Shown here piece by piece: positions 1 to 9,914 of a DNA stretch of 38,913 nucleotides. Numbering within the stretch: position 1 is the stretch's first letter; each line of letters opens with the position of its first letter. The notes below the pieces were generated by a model. That model did no database searches and was not told where the DNA came from. It saw only the letters and a list, made by a program, of their open reading frames with translations. This DNA comes from Betaproteobacteria bacterium (GTDB lineage: Bacteria > Pseudomonadota > Gammaproteobacteria > Burkholderiales > Usitatibacteraceae), in NCBI GenBank assembly GCA_011391275.1, contig JAABQW010000309.1, forward strand, positions 1-38,913, in the 5' to 3' direction. The translations under genes and the position numbers were made by a program.

Positions 1-177
1 CTCGCGGTAGGTGATCGAGCTCGTGCCGAGCGCGTCGTCCTCGACGATCATCGCCACGCGGTCCGCGGCGGGGGTGCCCAGGTGCGCGTCCGTGCAGGCG
101 ACGCCGATGTTGAGCCGCGCGGGAATCGCCCACTTCCAGGCCGGGAACGGGGCGAAGGGCGAGGTGCGCGCGTTCAA
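1..177 (-). CDS. AMP-forming acyl-CoA ligase, N-terminal fragment (runs off window start)
   Basis: Only the first 59 codons are inside the window; the rest lies before base 1. The translation has an N-terminal signature I associate with acetyl/medium-chain acyl-CoA synthetases: a Trp-rich start, then IPARLNIGV, then a strand reading VAMIVEDD followed by ITYRE, where the family has the edge of the first ATP-binding subdomain. The start is uncertain. I chose TTG at 177 because the conserved part begins about 17 residues later and a hairpin lies just upstream. An in-frame ATG at 270 would add 31 residues and overlap the end of the upstream lyase gene. Neither has a good ribosome site. The gene follows the HpcH/HpaI lyase on the same strand, so the two could act on the same CoA thioester. 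The substrate is not readable from this fragment. Confidence 0.7.
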   Translation of the reverse strand, partial: MNARTSPFAPFPAWKWAIPARLNIGVACTDAHLGTPAADRVAMIVEDDALGTSSITYRE

Positions 178-197
178 AGGATGAACCCCGGTCGAAT

Positions 198-235
198 TTG
201 GCGGTCCCGTAACCTGAAGGTTAGTGACCGCCGAA
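198..235. promoter_or_regulatory. nested inverted repeat between lyase and acyl-CoA ligase genes
   Basis: An outer 7-bp stem (GGCGGTC at 200-206 with GACCGCC at 226-232) encloses an inner 5-bp stem (AACCT at 211-215 with AGGTT at 218-222). There is no T-run on the minus strand after it, so it is not a textbook intrinsic terminator. It could be a processing or attenuation hairpin between the two minus-strand genes, or a protein site. Confidence 0.45.
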
Positions 236-253
236 ACTGGCCTTGCATGTCCG

Positions 254-1390
254 TCATAGGATGACTCCATACGGCCAGTTTTCCCGCACGACCTGCGCCG
301 GCAGGCGCCTGAGGACTTCCATCGCGAAATCGGTGTCGGCCGCGGACAGGGCGTGCAGGGCGTGGGCGCGCAGCAGCGTCTGCAGCGCCTTGCCGAACAT
401 CGGCGGGTCGAGCATCTCGCCCTGGAACTTGATCGCGCCGCCCAGCAGCGCGTCGGCCTCGATCGCCGCCTTGAGGATCGCGATCTTCGTCCTGGTCTCC
501 GAAGGCGAGGGCGTGAAGGCCACCTTGCAGGGATGGATGTGCGAGGGATGGATCACCTGCTTGCCGGAAAGCCCCAGGGAAGCCTCCTCGCACGCGTGCC
601 TGTAGACGACGCGCGACTCCTCGTCGCCGTGCAGGTCGAGCCAGCGGCGCACGTCGTCGGGCTCGACGAAGGTCTCCGGCATCGCGCTCTGGCCGATGAG
701 GGTCTCCACGCCGCCGATCACGCCCTTGCCCGCGATGCGCGCCTCGAAGAGGATGTCGTGCAGGTAGAACTTGAGCTCCTCGGTCCAGTGGCGCGGCGTG
801 ATCTGGATGCCCATCGCCTTGGAGAAGTCGTGGATGCCGAACACCACGTGCTTCACGGTGGCGTACTGCATGAGCTCGGGGGCGATCTTGAGCGACTTGG
901 GGTGCTCGATGATCGGCTGGATGGTGATCCGGTGGTTCAGCCCCACCAGCACCGCGGAGAGGTCGCGGATCTCGGGGGCGCCGTAAGCCTCGCCGGCCTT
1001 GGCAAGCATCACCGCGTCGAAGCAATCCGGCAGGTCGCGGATCAGCGCGAGGTCCTTCTCGTATTCATCCGTGCGGAACGGGTTGATGCGCACCGCTATC
1101 TGCACCTCGCGCTTGCGCGGCAGGCCCGGCAGCTCGCGGCGCAGGAGCTCGCGGCTCATCTCCTTCTGCCGGCAGCCGTCCTCGAGGTCGAAGAGCAGCG
1201 TGTGCGAGGTCGTGTTCCACGCGTGCTTCTTGAAGCGCTGCGCGGCCTGCTCCAGGTCCTCGTAGATGCCCAGCGACGGCGCGTACTTCACCGGCGGGTA
1301 GTAGATCTGGATGCCGGGCCAGTAGTCGCCGAGGATCTCGGGGGCCGCCGGGGTCGGGGACGAGGGCGATGCGTGCAGCGGGGCGTTCAT
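254..1390 (-). CDS. HpcH/HpaI aldolase/citrate lyase family protein (CitE-like)
   Basis: A 378-residue protein of the CitE/malyl-CoA lyase type, TIM-barrel enzymes that make or break C-C bonds of beta-hydroxyacyl-CoA thioesters with Mg2+. The visible motifs are LLFDLEDGC (acidic metal-site strand), VRINPF (the conserved Arg loop) and GIHDFSKAMG (second metal/substrate loop). It is longer than bacterial CitE (about 300) and nearer to malyl/citramalyl-CoA lyase-like members. The start was set at the ATG at 1390 because GAGG lies 6 bases upstream and the residues after it fit; a longer frame to 1495 would run through the promoter region. The acyl-CoA ligase follows on the same strand, consistent with a two-step activation and cleavage route. 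The actual substrate is unknown. It is divergent from acs. Confidence 0.85.
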   Translation of the reverse strand: MNAPLHASPSSPTPAAPEILGDYWPGIQIYYPPVKYAPSLGIYEDLEQAAQRFKKHAWNTTSHTLLFDLEDGCRQKEMSRELLRRELPGLPRKREVQIAVRINPFRTDEYEKDLALIRDLPDCFDAVMLAKAGEAYGAPEIRDLSAVLVGLNHRITIQPIIEHPKSLKIAPELMQYATVKHVVFGIHDFSKAMGIQITPRHWTEELKFYLHDILFEARIAGKGVIGGVETLIGQSAMPETFVEPDDVRRWLDLHGDEESRVVYRHACEEASLGLSGKQVIHPSHIHPCKVAFTPSPSETRTKIAILKAAIEADALLGGAIKFQGEMLDPPMFGKALQTLLRAHALHALSAADTDFAMEVLRRLPAQVVRENWPYGVIL

Positions 1391-1466
1391 GGAAACCTCG
1401 CGGTTTTTCAACGGGTTGCGCGCTTCTCCCGCGGGGTTCCGGGAGGGCGCGGACGGCATGGAATCC

Positions 1467-1495
1467 ACGCTAGCACCGATGTTGCGGTGCGTCAA
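1467..1495 (-). promoter_or_regulatory. candidate sigma70 promoter for the lyase gene
   Basis: On the minus strand TTGACG (1490-1495) is separated by 17 bases from TAGCGT (1467-1472). The -35 is good and the -10 is poor. The spacer holds the inverted repeat GCACCG/CGGTGC. A palindromic operator candidate lies immediately upstream at 1497-1519. Confidence 0.35.
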
Positions 1496-1496
1496 C

Positions 1497-1519
1497 AGTC
1501 TTATATAAGATATGAGACT
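1497..1519. promoter_or_regulatory. AT-rich palindromic operator candidate in lyase/acs divergent region
   Basis: A perfect 10-bp palindrome, CTTATATAAG (1500-1509), sits inside a wider imperfect repeat with AGTCT at 1497-1501 and AGACT at 1515-1519. It stands out as AT-rich in a very GC-rich region and abuts the minus-strand -35. The shape resembles GntR-family operators, but the regulator is not in the window and this is inference. Confidence 0.45.
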
Positions 1520-1534
1520 AGAGGCCCCGCTTCA

Positions 1535-1544
1535 GGGTTTTCCC
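1535..1544. promoter_or_regulatory. GGGTTTTCCC element upstream of acs (candidate CrbR-type site)
   Basis: A near-palindrome, GGGTTTTCCC, centred about 52 bases before the predicted acs transcription start. The closely similar GGGTTAACCC precedes the other acetate operon (10579-10588), and both are followed by a G-rich run. This makes it a candidate shared activator site; binding is not shown. Confidence 0.3.
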
Positions 1545-1576
1545 GGGGGGCGAGGGGGGCACCGGAACGAGGGTCG

Positions 1577-1585
1577 TGCTATAAA
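1577..1585 (+). promoter_or_regulatory. extended -10 promoter candidate for acs
   Basis: TGCTATAAA gives an extended -10 (TGn plus TATAAA at 1580-1585). No recognisable -35 lies 16-18 bases upstream, which fits an activator-dependent promoter. The predicted start near 1592 leaves an 80-base 5' leader before acs. Confidence 0.45.
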
Positions 1586-1671
1586 AGTTCCCCCGCAACC
1601 GCGAGCCGGCGACACAGCCGGCCGCCCGGGCGGGGCCAACACAACGCCGCGAACGAGGAGGAATTGCGTCC

Positions 1672-3642
<1,971 letters not shown>

Positions 3643-3659
3643 CCGGAAGCAACTCGCGG

Positions 3660-3694
3660 GCGCTGGCGGTCGGCACACGCACGGCCGCCGGCGC
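3660..3694 (+). terminator. GC-rich hairpin after acs, without T-run
   Basis: GCGCTGGCGG (3660-3669) can pair with CCGCCGGCGC (3685-3694) with one mismatch. It is followed by TTGACGG rather than a U-tract, so it may pause or protect the acs 3' end rather than terminate. Confidence 0.3.
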
Positions 3695-3802
3695 TTGACG
3701 GGCGTCATCCCCGCCGGCGCCGTTCGTGGAACACTCTTCGCGGTGGTCGCGGCGACGTCCGGCGACCGACAATGCCCGCCAGGGAACCGAGCCGACAAGC
3801 CG

Positions 3803-5701
3803 ATGAACGAACGCCAGCCTCCCCCGCTCCTCACCGCCGCCACGGCCGACGTGCTGCGCAAGCACGCGCCCTTCGACGCCATGCGCAAAGCCGACCTCGA
3901 GCACCTCGCCGCGGGGCTGAAGCTGCGCTACTTCGCCAAGGACACGGTGCTGCTCTCGCCCGACAGCGGGCGCATCGACTCGCTCTTCATCGTCCAGCGC
4001 GGCGCCGTGCAGGTCGAGGAGCCCACGCAGGTGTCGCTCAACACGCTGGCCGGCACGCTGACCGACGGGGACTGCTTCCCGGTCGGTGCGCTCATCGCGG
4101 GCCGCGCCACGACGCTTCGCTACCGGGCGCTTCGCGACACCTTCTGCTACGTGCTCGACGAGACCCGCTTCAAGGAAGTGATGGCAAGGAGCCCCGAGTT
4201 CCACGCCTTCTGCACGCGGCGGCTGGCGGCGCTGCTGGCGACCTCCCGGCGGGGGACTCGCGAGGCGTACTCGAACCGCGCCGCCGACGAGCTCACCATG
4301 GCCTCGCCGCTGCGCAACGCGATCCGCCACGCGCCGGTCACGCTTCCGGAGTCGGCCAGCGTGCGCCAGGTGCTGGAGCTCATGAAGAGCCGGCGCATCG
4401 GCTCGATCGTCCTCACCGACGGGGGAGGGCACCCCACGGGGATCTTCACCCAAACCGACGTGCTCAACCGCGTGGCCCTCGCCGCGCAGCCTCTGGACCG
4501 CCCGGTGGCCGAGGTGATGACGCGCGGGCCCGCCACGCTGCCGGCTTCCACGGCCCTCTCGGAAGCCGCCCAGCTCATGGCGCGGCGCGGTTTCCGCCAC
4601 GTGCTCGTGACGGACGAGGACGTCCTCATCGGCGTGATCTCGGAGCGCGACCTCTTCGGGCTGCAGCGGCTGTCGATGCAGGGCCTGCGCAAGGACATCG
4701 GCCGGGCCGAGAGCGTCGACGCGCTGGCCTTCGCGGCACGCGAAGTGCGCGAGCTGGGCACCGCGATGCTCGCGCAGGGCGTGGCGGCCGAGCAGCTCAC
4801 GCAGTTCGTTTCGGCCCTCAACGACGCGGTGACCGAGCGGGCCATCGAGCTCGCGATGCAGGACCACGACGTGGCGGGCATCGGCATCTGCTGGATGGGC
4901 CTGGGCAGCGAAGGCCGCGGCGAGCAGACGCTCGCCACCGACCAGGACAACGCGATCATCTTCCCGGACCGCGAGGGCGAGGACCGCCAGGCCACGCGCG
5001 AGCGGCTCCTCGCCTTCGCCGACCAAGTCAACCGGACGCTCGACGCCTGCGGCTTCCCGCTCTGCAAGGGCAACATCATGGCGCGCAACCCCGCCTGGTG
5101 CCTGAGCCAAGCCGAGTGGCTCGATCGCTTCGACGACTGGATCCGCAATTCGGACCCGGAGGCGCTCCTCAACGCCTCGATCTTCTTCGACTTCCGCGCT
5201 CTGCACGGCGACGCCACGCTCGTGGACCGGCTGCGCGAGTTCCTGCTCGAGAACGTGAAGGACCGGCCGGTGTTCCTGCGCCAGATGGCGGCCAACGCGG
5301 CACAGACCCGGCCCCCGCTGGGCCTCTTCGGCGACATCGTCGGCGGGGAGGGGGGCACGATCGACCTGAAGAGGCAGGTCTCCCGCGTGTTCGTCGACTG
5401 CGCGCGCATCCTATCGCTCGCCGCCGGCGTCGGCGCCGTTTCCACGGCGGAGCGGCTGCGCGCCACCGGTCCGCGCATCCGCATGAGCGACGACGACGTC
5501 GCGACCGCCATCGACGCGTTCCAGTTCGTGCAGATGCTGCGGCTTCGCGCCCAGGACAGCCTCGAGCGGGGCGCCGGCACCTCCGAGCCCAACCGCATCG
5601 ACCCGGACTCGCTCAACACGCTCGACCGCCGCATCCTGCGCGAGTCGCTGCGGCAGGCGCGCAAGCTGCAGAACCGCGTCGGCCTCGACTACCAGCTCTA
5701 G
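3803..5701 (+). CDS. cNMP-binding/CBS/DUF294 nucleotidyltransferase-like regulator
   Basis: A 632-residue cytoplasmic protein with four modules. Residues about 10-125 form a cyclic-nucleotide-binding-like domain. Residues about 165-285 form a pair of CBS domains (adenosine-ligand sensors). From about 330 comes a DUF294 GlnD-like nucleotidyltransferase with the core GLGSEGRGEQ and, shortly after, TDQDNAII, near residues 368-390; DUF294_C follows to the end, with the segment PPLGLFGD. The start was placed at 3803 because the preceding in-frame residues look like intergenic translation. Known proteins of this architecture often sit beside acs/actP-type genes and a DnaQ-like exonuclease, as here. 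Its substrate and acceptor are not established. By analogy with GlnD it may nucleotidylylate a partner in response to adenylate levels; that is inference. Confidence 0.85.
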   Translation: MNERQPPPLLTAATADVLRKHAPFDAMRKADLEHLAAGLKLRYFAKDTVLLSPDSGRIDSLFIVQRGAVQVEEPTQVSLNTLAGTLTDGDCFPVGALIAGRATTLRYRALRDTFCYVLDETRFKEVMARSPEFHAFCTRRLAALLATSRRGTREAYSNRAADELTMASPLRNAIRHAPVTLPESASVRQVLELMKSRRIGSIVLTDGGGHPTGIFTQTDVLNRVALAAQPLDRPVAEVMTRGPATLPASTALSEAAQLMARRGFRHVLVTDEDVLIGVISERDLFGLQRLSMQGLRKDIGRAESVDALAFAAREVRELGTAMLAQGVAAEQLTQFVSALNDAVTERAIELAMQDHDVAGIGICWMGLGSEGRGEQTLATDQDNAIIFPDREGEDRQATRERLLAFADQVNRTLDACGFPLCKGNIMARNPAWCLSQAEWLDRFDDWIRNSDPEALLNASIFFDFRALHGDATLVDRLREFLLENVKDRPVFLRQMAANAAQTRPPLGLFGDIVGGEGGTIDLKRQVSRVFVDCARILSLAAGVGAVSTAERLRATGPRIRMSDDDVATAIDAFQFVQMLRLRAQDSLERGAGTSEPNRIDPDSLNTLDRRILRESLRQARKLQNRVGLDYQL

Positions 5702-5712
5702 AGCCGCCCAAC

Positions 5713-6417
5713 GTGCTCTCGTCGCTCTGGCCCTTCCGGCGTGCGCGCGCAGGCCTTTCCGAGGAGGTGGCGCAGCTCGTGCGCCAGTGGCGCGGCCTGC
5801 CCGAGTACGACCAGGGCCGGCCCGCCGCGTCAGGGCGCTGGGTGGTGGTGGACGTCGAGTCGAGCGGGCTGGACGCTGTCAACGACTCGCTGATCGCCAT
5901 CGGCGCGCTGGGCGTGGTCGACGGCGCCATCGACCTGGCCGACAGCTTCGAGGTCATCCTGCGCCAGGACGCCCCGAGCGACACCGACAACATCGAGGTG
6001 CACGGCATCGGCGGCACGGAGCAGACGGAGGGCGAGGACCCGGCGCTGGCGCTGGCCGCCTTCCTCGATTTCATCGGCAAGGACCCGCTCGTCGCCTTCC
6101 ACGCTCCCTTCGACGCCACGATGATCCGCCGCGCCGTCGACCAGCACCTCGGGTTCTCCTTCAAGAGGCCCTGGCTCGACGTGGCCGACATCGCGCCGCT
6201 CGCCTGGCCCCGGTACGCGAGCCGGCTGACCGGGCTCGACGACTGGCTGGAGACCTTCGAGATCCCCGTCGCCTTCCGCCACCGGGCGATCGCCGACTGC
6301 CTCGTCACCGCGCAACTGCTGCTCATGGTCCTGCCGAACGCCCGGTCGATCGGGGCCGCGACCTCGGGCGAGCTCGTCTCGCTCTCCGCGTCGAGCCGCT
6401 GGCTCTCCCAGGGCTAG
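5713..6417 (+). CDS. DnaQ-like 3'-5' exonuclease (DEDDh family)
   Basis: A 234-residue protein with the four DEDDh motifs: VVVDVESSGLD (Exo I, Asp and Glu), AFHAPFDATMI (Exo II, Asp), and HRAIADCLVT (Exo III, His and Asp). These coordinate two metal ions for 3'-5' hydrolysis of nucleic acid or of small nucleotides. The start is GTG at 5713, 11 bases after the DUF294 stop; there is no strong ribosome site, which suggests coupling to the upstream gene. The N-terminal 40 residues before the fold are basic and amphipathic. It is not a polymerase subunit by context. The pairing with the DUF294 protein is recurrent in acetate clusters, so a role in turnover of a nucleotide modification is possible but unproven. 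Confidence 0.85.
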   Translation: MLSSLWPFRRARAGLSEEVAQLVRQWRGLPEYDQGRPAASGRWVVVDVESSGLDAVNDSLIAIGALGVVDGAIDLADSFEVILRQDAPSDTDNIEVHGIGGTEQTEGEDPALALAAFLDFIGKDPLVAFHAPFDATMIRRAVDQHLGFSFKRPWLDVADIAPLAWPRYASRLTGLDDWLETFEIPVAFRHRAIADCLVTAQLLLMVLPNARSIGAATSGELVSLSASSRWLSQG

Positions 6418-6426
6418 CCCGCTCGA

Positions 6427-6456
6427 TTGACAACGGGGGCGCCGGGGCCCTCTACT
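6427..6456 (+). promoter_or_regulatory. candidate sigma70 promoter before sensor kinase operon
   Basis: A perfect -35 TTGACA (6427-6432), an 18-base spacer and TCTACT (6451-6456). It lies 60 bases before the small membrane protein that opens the kinase operon, so kinase and regulators can be expressed separately from acs. Confidence 0.45.
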
Positions 6457-6515
6457 AGGGCCGGCCGCGCCACCCCGCGCCCGGAAGGCCGGCCGACGAC
6501 GACTTCGAGGAAACC

Positions 6516-6713
6516 ATGAGAAAGCCGAGCCTGCGCGCGTACCGCATCGTGTCCCTGTTCCTGCTCGGCTGCCTCCTCTTCAACTACCCCGTCCTCGCCC
6601 TCTTCAACGTGGGCGCCTCCGCCGGCGGGGTGCCGGTGCTGTACGTCTACCTCTTCGCCGCGTGGGGGGCCGTCATCGCGCTGGCCGCGATCGTGATGGA
6701 AAGCGGGAACTAG
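6516..6713 (+). CDS. small two-TM membrane protein preceding the sensor kinase
   Basis: 65 residues with two hydrophobic segments: about 10-30 (IVSLFLLGCLLFNYPVLALF region) and about 39-60 (VPVLYVYLFAAWGAVIALAA region). The N-terminus is basic (MRKPSLRAYR), which predicts a cytoplasmic N-terminus. GAGGAAACC precedes the ATG. It ends 10 bases before the GTG of the transporter-fused kinase, so the two are almost certainly co-expressed. I recognise similar short proteins next to CrbS-type kinases in other proteobacteria but no assigned function; it may be an accessory subunit, much as DUF4212 is for the permease. Confidence 0.7.
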   Translation: MRKPSLRAYRIVSLFLLGCLLFNYPVLALFNVGASAGGVPVLYVYLFAAWGAVIALAAIVMESGN

Positions 6714-6723
6714 GAGCGGCGCC

Positions 6724-9489
6724 GTGCTGCAGGGCTGGTTCATCGTCACCGCGTCCTTCGCCTACATCGGGCTCCTCTTCGCGGTCGCCTGGTTCGCGGA
6801 CAGGCGCGCGGCCATGGGCCGCTCGGTGATATCGAACGCCTGGGTGTACAGCCTGTCGCTCGCCGTGTACGCGACGGCGTGGACCTTCTACGGCAGCGTC
6901 GGGCGGGCAGCCACCGACGGCGTGGGGTTTCTCCCCATCTACCTGGGGCCGACGCTCACGATGCTGCTGGGCTGGTTCGTGCTGAGGAAGATGGTGCGCA
7001 TCGCGCGGCTGAACCGCACCACGTCGCTCGCCGACTTCGTCGCCTCCCGCTACGGCAAGAGCGCGCTCATCGGCGGCCTGGTGACCGTGATCGCGGTGAT
7101 CGGGATCCTTCCCTACATCTCGCTGCAGCTGAAGGCGGTGTCGACGAGCTTCCAGATCCTGCTGGGCTACCCCGAGATCGCCATGCCCCCCAGGGCGGGT
7201 TCGATGGAGGTGATGCAGGACACGGCCTTCTACGTGGCGCTCTTCATGGCGCTCTTCGCCATCGCCTTCGGGACGCGCCAGCTCGACGCGGCCGAGCGCC
7301 ACGAGGGGATGGTCGCCGCCATCGCCTTCGAGTCGCTGGTGAAACTCCTCGCCTTCCTCGCGGTGGGGGTCTACGTGGCCTTCTTCATGTACGACGGGAT
7401 GGGCGACATCTTCGCGCGGGCGGCCGGCCGGCCGGACCTCGAGGTGCTGATGACCCCCCTGGGGGGGGCCGCCGGCAGCTATGCGAGCTGGGTGTGGCTC
7501 ACGGTGCTGTCCATGTTCGCGATCGTCTTCCTGCCCCGCCAGTTCCAGGTGGCGGTGATCGAGAACACCGACGAGCGCCACCTGCGGCGGGCGGCGTGGC
7601 TCTTCCCGCTGTACATGCTCGCGATCAACGTGTTCGTGCTGCCGATCGCGTTCGGCGGCGTGCTGCACTTCCCCCCCGGCCAGGTCGATGCGGACACCTT
7701 CGTCCTCACCCTGCCGATGTCGCAGCGGGCGGAGGGGCTGGCGCTCCTCGTCTTCATCGGCGGCCTTTCCGCGGCCACGGGCATGGTCATCGTCGAGACG
7801 ATCGCGCTGTCCACGATGGTGTGCAACGACCTCGTGATGCCGCTGCTGCTGCGCATCCGCGCCTTCCGGCTCACCGAGCACCGCGACCTCTCCAGCCTGG
7901 TGCTCGACATACGCCGGGCGGCGATCATCACGCTGCTCATGGGCGGGTACTTCTACTACCTGCTCGCCGGCGAGGCCTACGCGCTCGTTTCGATCGGGCT
8001 GGTCTCCTTCGCGGCGGCCGCACAGTTCGCACCGGCGGTCATCGGCGGCCTCTACTGGCGCGGCGCCACGCGCACGGGGGCGCTGGCGGGGCTCCTCGCC
8101 GGTTTCTCCGTTTGGACCTACACCCTGCTGCTTCCGGCGTTCGCGAAGTCGGGATGGCTGGGCGCCGAGTTCCTGGAGCGCGGGCCCTTCGGGATCGAGC
8201 TGCTGCGGCCCACGCAGCTCTTCGGGCTGGCGGGCCTGGACCAGATCACCCATGCGATGATCTGGAGCATGATCGCCAACGTGGGCGCGTACATCGTCGG
8301 CTCCGTGATCCGGCGCCAGAGCGCAGCCGAGCATGCCCAGGCCACGCTCTTCGTCGACGTTTACCAGCAGACGGGCGAACCGGGGTCCTCCTGGCGCGGC
8401 GCGACCTCGGCCTCGGCGCTGCAGACCCTCGTGGGCCGCTTCCTCGGCCCGGCCCGCGCGGTGGAGCTCTTCACCGCCTACGCCCGGCTTCGCGGGGTGA
8501 AGAGCGTCGACGAGCTCGAGGGCGACCGCGAACTGGTGCGCTTCGCGGAGCTGCAGCTCGCCGGCACCATCGGCGCCGCCTCCGCCCGGACGATGGTGGC
8601 GACGGTGGCCCAGGAGGAGCCGCTGGGGCTCGAGGAGGTGATGACGATCATCGACGAGGCCTCCCAGGTGATCGCCTACAGCCACCGCCTCGAGGAACAG
8701 CAGCAGGAGCTCGAGGCGGCGACCCGGGAACTCAAGGCCGCCAACGAGCGCCTGAAGGAGCTCGACCGGCTGAAGGACGACTTCATCTCCACGGTGACGC
8801 ACGAACTGCGCACGCCGCTCACCTCGATCCGGGCGTTTTCCGAGATCCTGCACGACAACCCCGAGCTCGACCCCGCGGAGCGCCAGCGCTTCCTCGCGCT
8901 GGTGATCCGGGAATCCGAGCGCCTCACGCGCCTCATAAACCAGGTGCTGGACCTCGCGAAGATCGAGTCGGGGCTGGCGGAGTGGCGCACCGCCGAGCTC
9001 GACATGCGCGAGATCGTCCTCGAGGCGATGAACGCGACGAGCGCCATCTTCAAGTCGCGCGGGGTGACGCTCGAGGCGCGCCTGGCGGCGTCGGTCCCCC
9101 CCGTCATGGCCGACCGCGACCGCCTGATGCAGGTGCTGCTGAACCTCCTGTCGAATGCATCCAAGTTCTGCACCCCGGGGACGGGGCGCGTCGAGGTGCG
9201 GCTGGCCGGCGACGCGGCCACGGTCCGCGTGGATGTGCAGGACAACGGCGTGGGCATCGCGCGCGAGGACCTGGCCCTGATCTTCGAGAAGTTCCGCCAG
9301 GTGGGCGACACGCTCACCGAGAAGCCCGCGGGCACGGGCCTGGGCCTCGCCATCTGCCGCCGCATCGTCGGCCACTTCGGCGGGCGCCTGTGGGTGCAGA
9401 GCGAACCGGGGCAGGGCTCCGTGTTCTCCTTCGTCCTGCCGGTGTCGGCGGCGGCTGCGGGCGCCGGCCGCCTGTCGGCCAACGCCTGA
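6724..9489 (+). CDS. SSS-fused sensor histidine kinase (CrbS/CbrA-like)
   Basis: A 921-residue inner-membrane protein. Residues 1 to about 500 form a sodium/solute symporter fold with many TM helices. A STAC-type linker domain follows (about 560-640), then a coiled linker with EEQQQELEAA, the HisKA box THELRTPLTS with phospho-acceptor His693, and a HATPase with NLLSNASKF (N box near 807), DNGVGI and GTGLGLAICRR. Start GTG at 6724. Known CrbS proteins control acs and acetate permease genes, and many carry a C-terminal receiver. This one stops after the ATPase, and a single-domain receiver is encoded 11 bases downstream, so the relay is split. The ligand could be acetate or acetate flux; this is inferred from the neighbours. 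Confidence 0.9.
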   Translation: MLQGWFIVTASFAYIGLLFAVAWFADRRAAMGRSVISNAWVYSLSLAVYATAWTFYGSVGRAATDGVGFLPIYLGPTLTMLLGWFVLRKMVRIARLNRTTSLADFVASRYGKSALIGGLVTVIAVIGILPYISLQLKAVSTSFQILLGYPEIAMPPRAGSMEVMQDTAFYVALFMALFAIAFGTRQLDAAERHEGMVAAIAFESLVKLLAFLAVGVYVAFFMYDGMGDIFARAAGRPDLEVLMTPLGGAAGSYASWVWLTVLSMFAIVFLPRQFQVAVIENTDERHLRRAAWLFPLYMLAINVFVLPIAFGGVLHFPPGQVDADTFVLTLPMSQRAEGLALLVFIGGLSAATGMVIVETIALSTMVCNDLVMPLLLRIRAFRLTEHRDLSSLVLDIRRAAIITLLMGGYFYYLLAGEAYALVSIGLVSFAAAAQFAPAVIGGLYWRGATRTGALAGLLAGFSVWTYTLLLPAFAKSGWLGAEFLERGPFGIELLRPTQLFGLAGLDQITHAMIWSMIANVGAYIVGSVIRRQSAAEHAQATLFVDVYQQTGEPGSSWRGATSASALQTLVGRFLGPARAVELFTAYARLRGVKSVDELEGDRELVRFAELQLAGTIGAASARTMVATVAQEEPLGLEEVMTIIDEASQVIAYSHRLEEQQQELEAATRELKAANERLKELDRLKDDFISTVTHELRTPLTSIRAFSEILHDNPELDPAERQRFLALVIRESERLTRLINQVLDLAKIESGLAEWRTAELDMREIVLEAMNATSAIFKSRGVTLEARLAASVPPVMADRDRLMQVLLNLLSNASKFCTPGTGRVEVRLAGDAATVRVDVQDNGVGIAREDLALIFEKFRQVGDTLTEKPAGTGLGLAICRRIVGHFGGRLWVQSEPGQGSVFSFVLPVSAAAAGAGRLSANA

Positions 9490-9500
9490 GGCGCCGCGCC

Positions 9501-9914
9501 ATGGCCAGGCGGGTCCTCATCGCGGAAGACGAGCCCAGCATCGTGACCTCGCTGGAGTTCCTGATGCGCCGCGCCGGCTTCGAGATCCGCACGGCGTCCG
9601 ACGGGGAGGAGGCGCTGCAGCTCGTGTCCACCTTCCGGCCGCACCTCGTCATCCTGGATATCATGCTTCCCCGGCGCAGCGGCCTGGAAGTGTGCCGGCT
9701 CATCCGCGCCGACGCCTCGCTCGCGGGTACGCGCGTGCTCATGCTCACGGCCAAGGGCGGCACCCGCGACCACGAGCGCGGGATCGAGGCCGGTGCCGAC
9801 GACTACCTCACGAAGCCCTTTTCCACGCAGGAACTGGTCGCGCGGGCGCAGGCCCTGGTCGCGGACCCGGTCCTGAGGCTCGCGCCGGGCGCGGGCCCGG
9901 CGCAGTCACCATGA
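9501..9914 (+). CDS. single-domain response regulator (receiver only)
   Basis: 137 residues, just one CheY-like receiver: acidic pocket AEDE at 8-11, phospho-acceptor Asp53 in VILDIMLP, Thr/Ala switch region MLTAKG, and Lys105 in TKPF. There is no output domain. It starts 11 bases after the kinase stop, and its TGA overlaps the ATG of the next regulator (ATGA at 9911-9914), so kinase, receiver and CrbR-like regulator are translationally linked. It probably replaces the C-terminal receiver found in fused CrbS proteins, as a phosphate relay or sink between kinase and CrbR. Confidence 0.9.
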   Translation: MARRVLIAEDEPSIVTSLEFLMRRAGFEIRTASDGEEALQLVSTFRPHLVILDIMLPRRSGLEVCRLIRADASLAGTRVLMLTAKGGTRDHERGIEAGADDYLTKPFSTQELVARAQALVADPVLRLAPGAGPAQSP

